Source of the DNA: UBA3478 sp964217345
GTDB lineage: Bacteria > Bacteroidota > Bacteroidia > Flavobacteriales > Flavobacteriaceae
Assembly (NCBI GenBank): GCA_964217345.1
Contig: CAXPJI010000010.1
Coordinates: 58,440 to 122,439, forward strand
Direction: 5' to 3'
DNA length: 64,000 nucleotides
The notes beneath the pieces were generated by a model, which saw only the letters and a program-made list of their open reading frames with translations, searched no databases and was not told the DNA's origin. Made by a program: the position numbers and the translations under genes. Shown one piece after another: positions 60,172-64,000 of the stretch (its first letter is position 1; each line of letters starts with the position of its first letter).

Positions 60172-61631
60172 AAGGATAAATTCGATAGGTGTTTTTGGCT
60201 TTTGACTACCTGCCTTATCTCATCTAGTAATTGGCTGAGATGATCTAATTCAGTTAACGGATTCATTAAACTCACTCTAAGATAATGAGAACCATTTAAA
60301 CGTGTTTGTACTAAATAGTAATCGCTATTATATAATAGGTAATTTCTCAGTTGTTGATTTTGCTTGTCTATCTCTTCATTAAATAGATATCTAAAACAAA
60401 CGATATTGGAGTCAACTCGTGCGGCTGTTTCAAAGTCTTCTGAATGATTAATGACTTCAGCAAAGGCTCTAGCAAGATCATACTGTCTATTGATATAGGT
60501 TTCAAAAAGAGACTCGCCGTATAGGTTTAGTAATAGAAACCAGGGTAATACCATCATGGTCTTAGTGCACTCAAAAGTCTTCTTTGCTCCGTTATACCAA
60601 TCTTCTTCTACAGAGTCTTCAAGCAAATAAGCTGCCCTTTGGTTGAAATTTTCATAGACGTGATTTTTGTTTTTAAACAAAACAGCTGTCGAGAGCGCGG
60701 GCATGAGCATCATTTTATGGCCGTCTACAATGATACTATCTGCCCTTTCAGACCTTTTCAGAAGGTGTTTGTATTTCTTAGAGAAAATCGCAGGTCCTCC
60801 ATGTGCTGCGTCGATATGAAACCATAGTCCCTTATTGTTAGCAAATTTTCCAAGAGCTTCGAGATCGTCATAATTACCAGTAGAGGTTGAGGGTGCACTT
60901 CCCACTACTGCGATAACTTCTCGGCCCTTTGCTAAGGCAGATTGGTAGGCTGCTTCGATAGCCCCCTCTTTCGCACAGAAGTTTTCATCTACTTCAATTG
61001 AAATAATCCCATCAGTACCTAACCCCATAATTCTCGCTGCTCGATCTACGCAGTAGTGGGCTTGTGATGAAACCAGAATAGCCAGTGGTTTCTGCATTCC
61101 CTGATTCCAAACATCTTCGGAGGCTTTAAACTTTCTTGCAGCAAGTAGGGCAGTTAGGTTGGCAAGGGTACCCCCTGAGGTTAAAAATCCGCGGGAATGA
61201 TCGTCCCATCCGAATTTTGAGCAAAGTAGGTCGGTTACGATTCGTTCCATGGCAGTAGGAGCCATCCCCATTTCATAAACTGCGCTTCCGTTATTTGAGG
61301 TTCCACCGATGAGCATCATTAAACTAGCGATGGGAAGTGGTGCACTTACTTGATGACCAACATATTTAGGGTTTTGAAGATGGTTGGTGTAGGTGAGCAG
61401 GTCTAGGCAGAATTTTCTGATTTTTTCTGATTCACTTAGTTGCCCAGATTCAACACTCCAAGATTGCCAGTAACGGAGCATTTCATCAGGCTCCACATAA
61501 GATAAGGCTGGTGTTGTTGATTCTTTTGCTTGTTGCAAGTATGATGTTAATTCAGAAAGTAAAAGGGCTCCATTTTCATGAAACCCTTCTGCTGAATATA
61601 ATTTTTCGAAATCGAAAGAATCAGTGCTCAT
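60168..61631 (-). CDS. PLP-dependent decarboxylase, group II
   Basis: 487 residues. GTSNNGSAVYEMGMAPTAMERIV and TSGGTLANLTALLAAR (cofactor phosphate), FHIDAAHGGPAIFS (Asp for the pyridine N), and the Schiff-base Lys in IIVDGHKMMLMP. It belongs with aromatic-L-amino-acid, glutamate or diaminobutyrate decarboxylases; the substrate cannot be read off. ATG 61631 is used, as the longer frame opens with TTG at 61646. Overlaps the acyl-CoA dehydrogenase gene by 11 bases and the M28 gene by 4. Confidence 0.88.
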   Translation of the reverse strand: MSTDSFDFEKLYSAEGFHENGALLLSELTSYLQQAKESTTPALSYVEPDEMLRYWQSWSVESGQLSESEKIRKFCLDLLTYTNHLQNPKYVGHQVSAPLPIASLMMLIGGTSNNGSAVYEMGMAPTAMERIVTDLLCSKFGWDDHSRGFLTSGGTLANLTALLAARKFKASEDVWNQGMQKPLAILVSSQAHYCVDRAARIMGLGTDGIISIEVDENFCAKEGAIEAAYQSALAKGREVIAVVGSAPSTSTGNYDDLEALGKFANNKGLWFHIDAAHGGPAIFSKKYKHLLKRSERADSIIVDGHKMMLMPALSTAVLFKNKNHVYENFNQRAAYLLEDSVEEDWYNGAKKTFECTKTMMVLPWFLLLNLYGESLFETYINRQYDLARAFAEVINHSEDFETAARVDSNIVCFRYLFNEEIDKQNQQLRNYLLYNSDYYLVQTRLNGSHYLRVSLMNPLTELDHLSQLLDEIRQVVKSQKHLSNLSL

Positions 61632-63444
61632 GGTTTTGTGTATCAAATACGTATCCGTCAGTGTTTTTAACCGACTCTGCGATAAGTTCTTTTATTCCTA
61701 CAATATTAGGTAAGTTTTGATACTTGGTAAAACGTTTTAATCCCATCAGCATACCACGTTGTTCGTCTCCTTCAGAAATCGAAGCAATCCCTTCTTTTGC
61801 TCTACGCTCGATGTGTTCGGTGGCATTAAACACATATAGCTGTGACATAGCAATCTGAACCTTTTGACTTTCTACTCCATAACGTTCGATGTTCTTAAGC
61901 GTACGATATACCACTGATTCACTTTGATAAATTTCAATTAGGATATCTGCAGCACAAAGCAGGAGCATTTGATTCGACTCTAGTTCGGTTCCATATTTCT
62001 CAACCGCGGCTCCTGCCACCATTAAAAATACTTTCTTCAGGCGTTGAATGAGGTCAACTTCTTGGCTTAGAGGTTCGCTGAAATCGGGAACTTCAAAACT
62101 TGGTATTCCCATCAGTTCTTCTTTTACCGCATATGCGGGTCCCAGTAAGTCTATATGTCCTTTCATGGCTTTTTTAATCAGCATTCCAACAGAGAGCATA
62201 CGGTTGATCTCATTGGTTCCTTCATAAATTCTCGAAATTCGAGCGTCTCTCCATGCGGATTCCATTGGAGTGTCTGCACTAAAGCCCATACCTCCAAAAA
62301 TTTGGATACCCTCATCAGAACAGCTTTGGATATGTTCAGACACGATAACTTTTAAGATAGAACATTCAATAGCGAATTCTTCAACCCCTTTTAGTTCTGC
62401 CTCTTGATGCGTCGAGCCTTTCGCAAGTCGATTAGCGATGCTATTTTCAATATCTTTTGCTGCGCGGTACGCGGCAGATTCGTCGGCGTAGCAATTGGTA
62501 GCCATCACCGCTAGTTTTTCTTTAATGGCTCCAAAGTCAGCGATAGGAGTACCAAATTGAACGCGTTCTTTAGCGTATTTAACCGCCTCTCTAATCACTC
62601 TTCGCTGAGCATCGAGGCAAGCGGCTGCTAATTTGATGCGTCCTACATTCAGCGCGTTCATGGCAATTTTAAATCCATTACCACGTTCTGAAAGCATATT
62701 TTCTACCGGAACTTTGGTCTCATTAAAAAACACTTGTCGGGTAGAAGAAGAATGAATACCTAGTTTATGCTCTTCTTCTCCATAACTAATTCCATTTGAG
62801 GGGTCATTTTCGACTATAAATCCTGTGATATTCTTGTCATCTTCTATTCGGGCGAATACGATGAATAGATTAGCAAATCCAGCATTTGAAATCCACATTT
62901 TTTGACCTGTAATTAGATAGTGAGAACCATCTTCGGAGAGAACGGCCTTGGTCTTTCCTGAATTAGCATCAGACCCTGCACCAGGCTCTGTAAGGCAGTA
63001 AGCTCCAAACCATTCACCAGAGGCCAGTTTAGGAACGTATTTCTGTTTCTGTTCTTCATTACCATATAAAGTAATAGGCATCGTGCCAATACCGGTATGT
63101 GCTCCGAAGGCCGTACTAAATGATCCCGATACTCCAGAGATATAGTCGCATACCAGCATAGTAGATACAAAACCCATCCCCATACCACCATAAGATTCAG
63201 GTACAGCAATGCTTAAAAGACCCAACTCACCAGCCTTTTGCATACAAACTTTGGTGAATTCATAGTCTTTCTTTTCAAAGCGTTCCCAGTTCGCCCAAAG
63301 TTCACGCTCAGCAAATTCTATAGTGCTTTCACGCATCATACGTTGTTCTTCAGATAAATCTTCGATAGAGAAGATTGAAGAGAGAGTCGGAGTTTTGACG
63401 ATAAATTGTCCTCCTCTAATAATCGTGTCAGTAGTTGTTTCCAT
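61621..63444 (-). CDS. acyl-CoA dehydrogenase, long form
   Basis: FAD enzyme for the first step of beta-oxidation. 607 residues; the standard ACAD part (about 30-420) has AYCLTEPGAGSDANSGKTKA, the FAD segment KMWISNAGFANLFIVFARI, and IYEGTNEINRML with the Glu base region. A C-terminal extension of about 180 helical residues marks the long ACAD form found in Bacteroidota. It is 11 bases after the thiolase gene. Chain-length preference unknown. Confidence 0.94.
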   Translation of the reverse strand: METTTDTIIRGGQFIVKTPTLSSIFSIEDLSEEQRMMRESTIEFAERELWANWERFEKKDYEFTKVCMQKAGELGLLSIAVPESYGGMGMGFVSTMLVCDYISGVSGSFSTAFGAHTGIGTMPITLYGNEEQKQKYVPKLASGEWFGAYCLTEPGAGSDANSGKTKAVLSEDGSHYLITGQKMWISNAGFANLFIVFARIEDDKNITGFIVENDPSNGISYGEEEHKLGIHSSSTRQVFFNETKVPVENMLSERGNGFKIAMNALNVGRIKLAAACLDAQRRVIREAVKYAKERVQFGTPIADFGAIKEKLAVMATNCYADESAAYRAAKDIENSIANRLAKGSTHQEAELKGVEEFAIECSILKVIVSEHIQSCSDEGIQIFGGMGFSADTPMESAWRDARISRIYEGTNEINRMLSVGMLIKKAMKGHIDLLGPAYAVKEELMGIPSFEVPDFSEPLSQEVDLIQRLKKVFLMVAGAAVEKYGTELESNQMLLLCAADILIEIYQSESVVYRTLKNIERYGVESQKVQIAMSQLYVFNATEHIERRAKEGIASISEGDEQRGMLMGLKRFTKYQNLPNIVGIKELIAESVKNTDGYVFDTQNHEH

Positions 63445-63455
63445 AGCTAATCGAT

Positions 63456-64000
63456 TTAAGCGATAAATTCAAATATTCCGGCAGCACCTTGTCCTGTTCC
63501 TACACACATGGTGACTACCCCGTATTTATTTTTCAGGTTACGTTTTCTCATTTCATCAAACAATTGTACCGATAGTTTGGCACCGGTACATCCTAGAGGG
63601 TGACCCAGTGCAATGGCTCCTCCGTTAACGTTAACCCGATAGGGGTCAAAATCTAATTCTCTAATGACTGCAATGGATTGAGAAGCAAAAGCCTCATTTA
63701 ATTCGATAAGTTCTAATTGGTTCTGATCGATTCCTGCAATTTTTAAAGCTTTTGGAACGGCTTTAACAGGACCTATACCCATGATTCTTGGCGGAACTCC
63801 TGTTGCCGCATAACCCGCTAATCGAGCGATCGGTTCTAAGCCTAATTCTTTTACCATAGCTTCGCTCATGATTAGAACGAAAGCGGCACCATCACTCATT
63901 TGAGACGCGTTCCCTGCAGTTACAGAACCTCCATCGGCAAAAACTGGTCGAAGTTTTGCTAGTTTCTCTTTACTGGTGTCGGCGCGTGGACCTTCATCAG
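63456..64000 (-). CDS. acetyl-CoA C-acyltransferase (thiolase), C-terminal part
   Basis: The 5' part is beyond the window; about 181 C-terminal residues are here. The open frame continues past the internal ATG at 63899 up to the edge, with VTAGNASQMSDGAA preceding it, so that ATG is not the start. The catalytic His is in GHPLGCTGAK and the second Cys in CVGTGQGAAGIFEF; the first Cys is off-window. Last step of beta-oxidation. It is probably part of a unit with the acyl-CoA dehydrogenase, and likely with a hydroxyacyl-CoA dehydrogenase upstream, outside the window. Confidence 0.93.
   Translation of the reverse strand, partial: DEGPRADTSKEKLAKLRPVFADGGSVTAGNASQMSDGAAFVLIMSEAMVKELGLEPIARLAGYAATGVPPRIMGIGPVKAVPKALKIAGIDQNQLELIELNEAFASQSIAVIRELDFDPYRVNVNGGAIALGHPLGCTGAKLSVQLFDEMRKRNLKNKYGVVTMCVGTGQGAAGIFEFIA

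Noticed and set aside
1..64000. Search by eye for CRISPR arrays, insertion sequences, phage genes, toxin-antitoxin pairs or defence systems
   Set aside because: No direct repeat series, transposase, integrase or known defence domains; nearly every frame is a housekeeping or envelope gene.

Overview
The window looks like a stretch of core chromosome from a member of the Bacteroidota, most likely the order Flavobacteriales. The signs are: repeated matches to the Bacteroidetes -7 promoter box TAnnTTTG, including one just before the only tRNA; a candidate 6S RNA between zapA and rny; family members typical of the phylum (DUF2911, DUF5683, OstA-like, DUF349, the large signal peptidase I, the cyclophilin-FKBP lipoprotein); low GC; and almost no intergenic space. 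I could not place it to genus. I saw no insertion sequence, prophage, CRISPR array, toxin-antitoxin or defence locus.

Layout. 1-3.9 kb: the 5' part of a DUF4105 (Lnb-like) gene, pssA, then a leftward operon kdsD-tatC-carboxymuconolactone decarboxylase-lptB. 4-9.7 kb: recQ and a cysteine desulfurase rightward, then a leftward secreted M23 peptidase with a CsgG/TolB-like exported protein. 9.7-12.2 kb: coiled-coil protein-zapA-6S RNA-rny. 12.2-24.7 kb: leftward DUF349, aroE, two tandem DUF368 transporters, a TPR protein, the fur-purA-OstA-like-aminotransferase operon and a Rel/Spo stringent-response enzyme. 24.7-32 kb: trmH-type methyltransferase, two exported amidohydrolases, a double prolyl isomerase lipoprotein and a DHH phosphoesterase. 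32-40 kb: PhoD-like phosphatase, ndk, a DUF721 gene beside recF, then the rightward set TPR protein-ribH-small membrane protein-mutL-two rhomboid proteases. 40-47.4 kb: leftward parA-parB-DUF5683-dapB-lepB-wbqC, udk-divIC and anmK. 47.4-54 kb: murQ divergent from anmK, a sorbosone dehydrogenase-like lipoprotein, tRNA-Pro(GGG), DUF2911, rhodanese, trxB-DUF4442, a small conserved protein, and oxyR with a PaiB-like gene. 54-64 kb: a leftward run of thiolase (cut by the window end), acyl-CoA dehydrogenase, PLP decarboxylase, M28 and M1 peptidases and a large BNR-repeat protein.

How the genes fit together. Much of the window serves the envelope: LPS (kdsD, lptB, OstA-like), lipid carrier recycling (DUF368), phospholipid synthesis (pssA), secretion (tatC, lepB), peptidoglycan recycling (anmK, murQ) and precursor supply (dapB), and division (zapA, divIC). 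Redox and stress control is seen in oxyR, trxB, fur and the Rel/Spo enzyme. The last 10 kb pairs fatty-acid beta-oxidation with exported peptidases.

The best second-look items are structural rather than a new gene system. (1) Several genes have a -7-like box ending exactly 4 bases before ATG, which predicts leaderless mRNAs. (2) A DUF721 gene is interrupted at an A9 run that is also the U-tract of the ndk terminator on the other strand. (3) An unexplained nested inverted repeat lies after the tRNA. (4) Several enzymes have altered key residues (RecQ zinc site, MutL endonuclease motif, M28 metal ligand, and two amidohydrolase domains without HxH).
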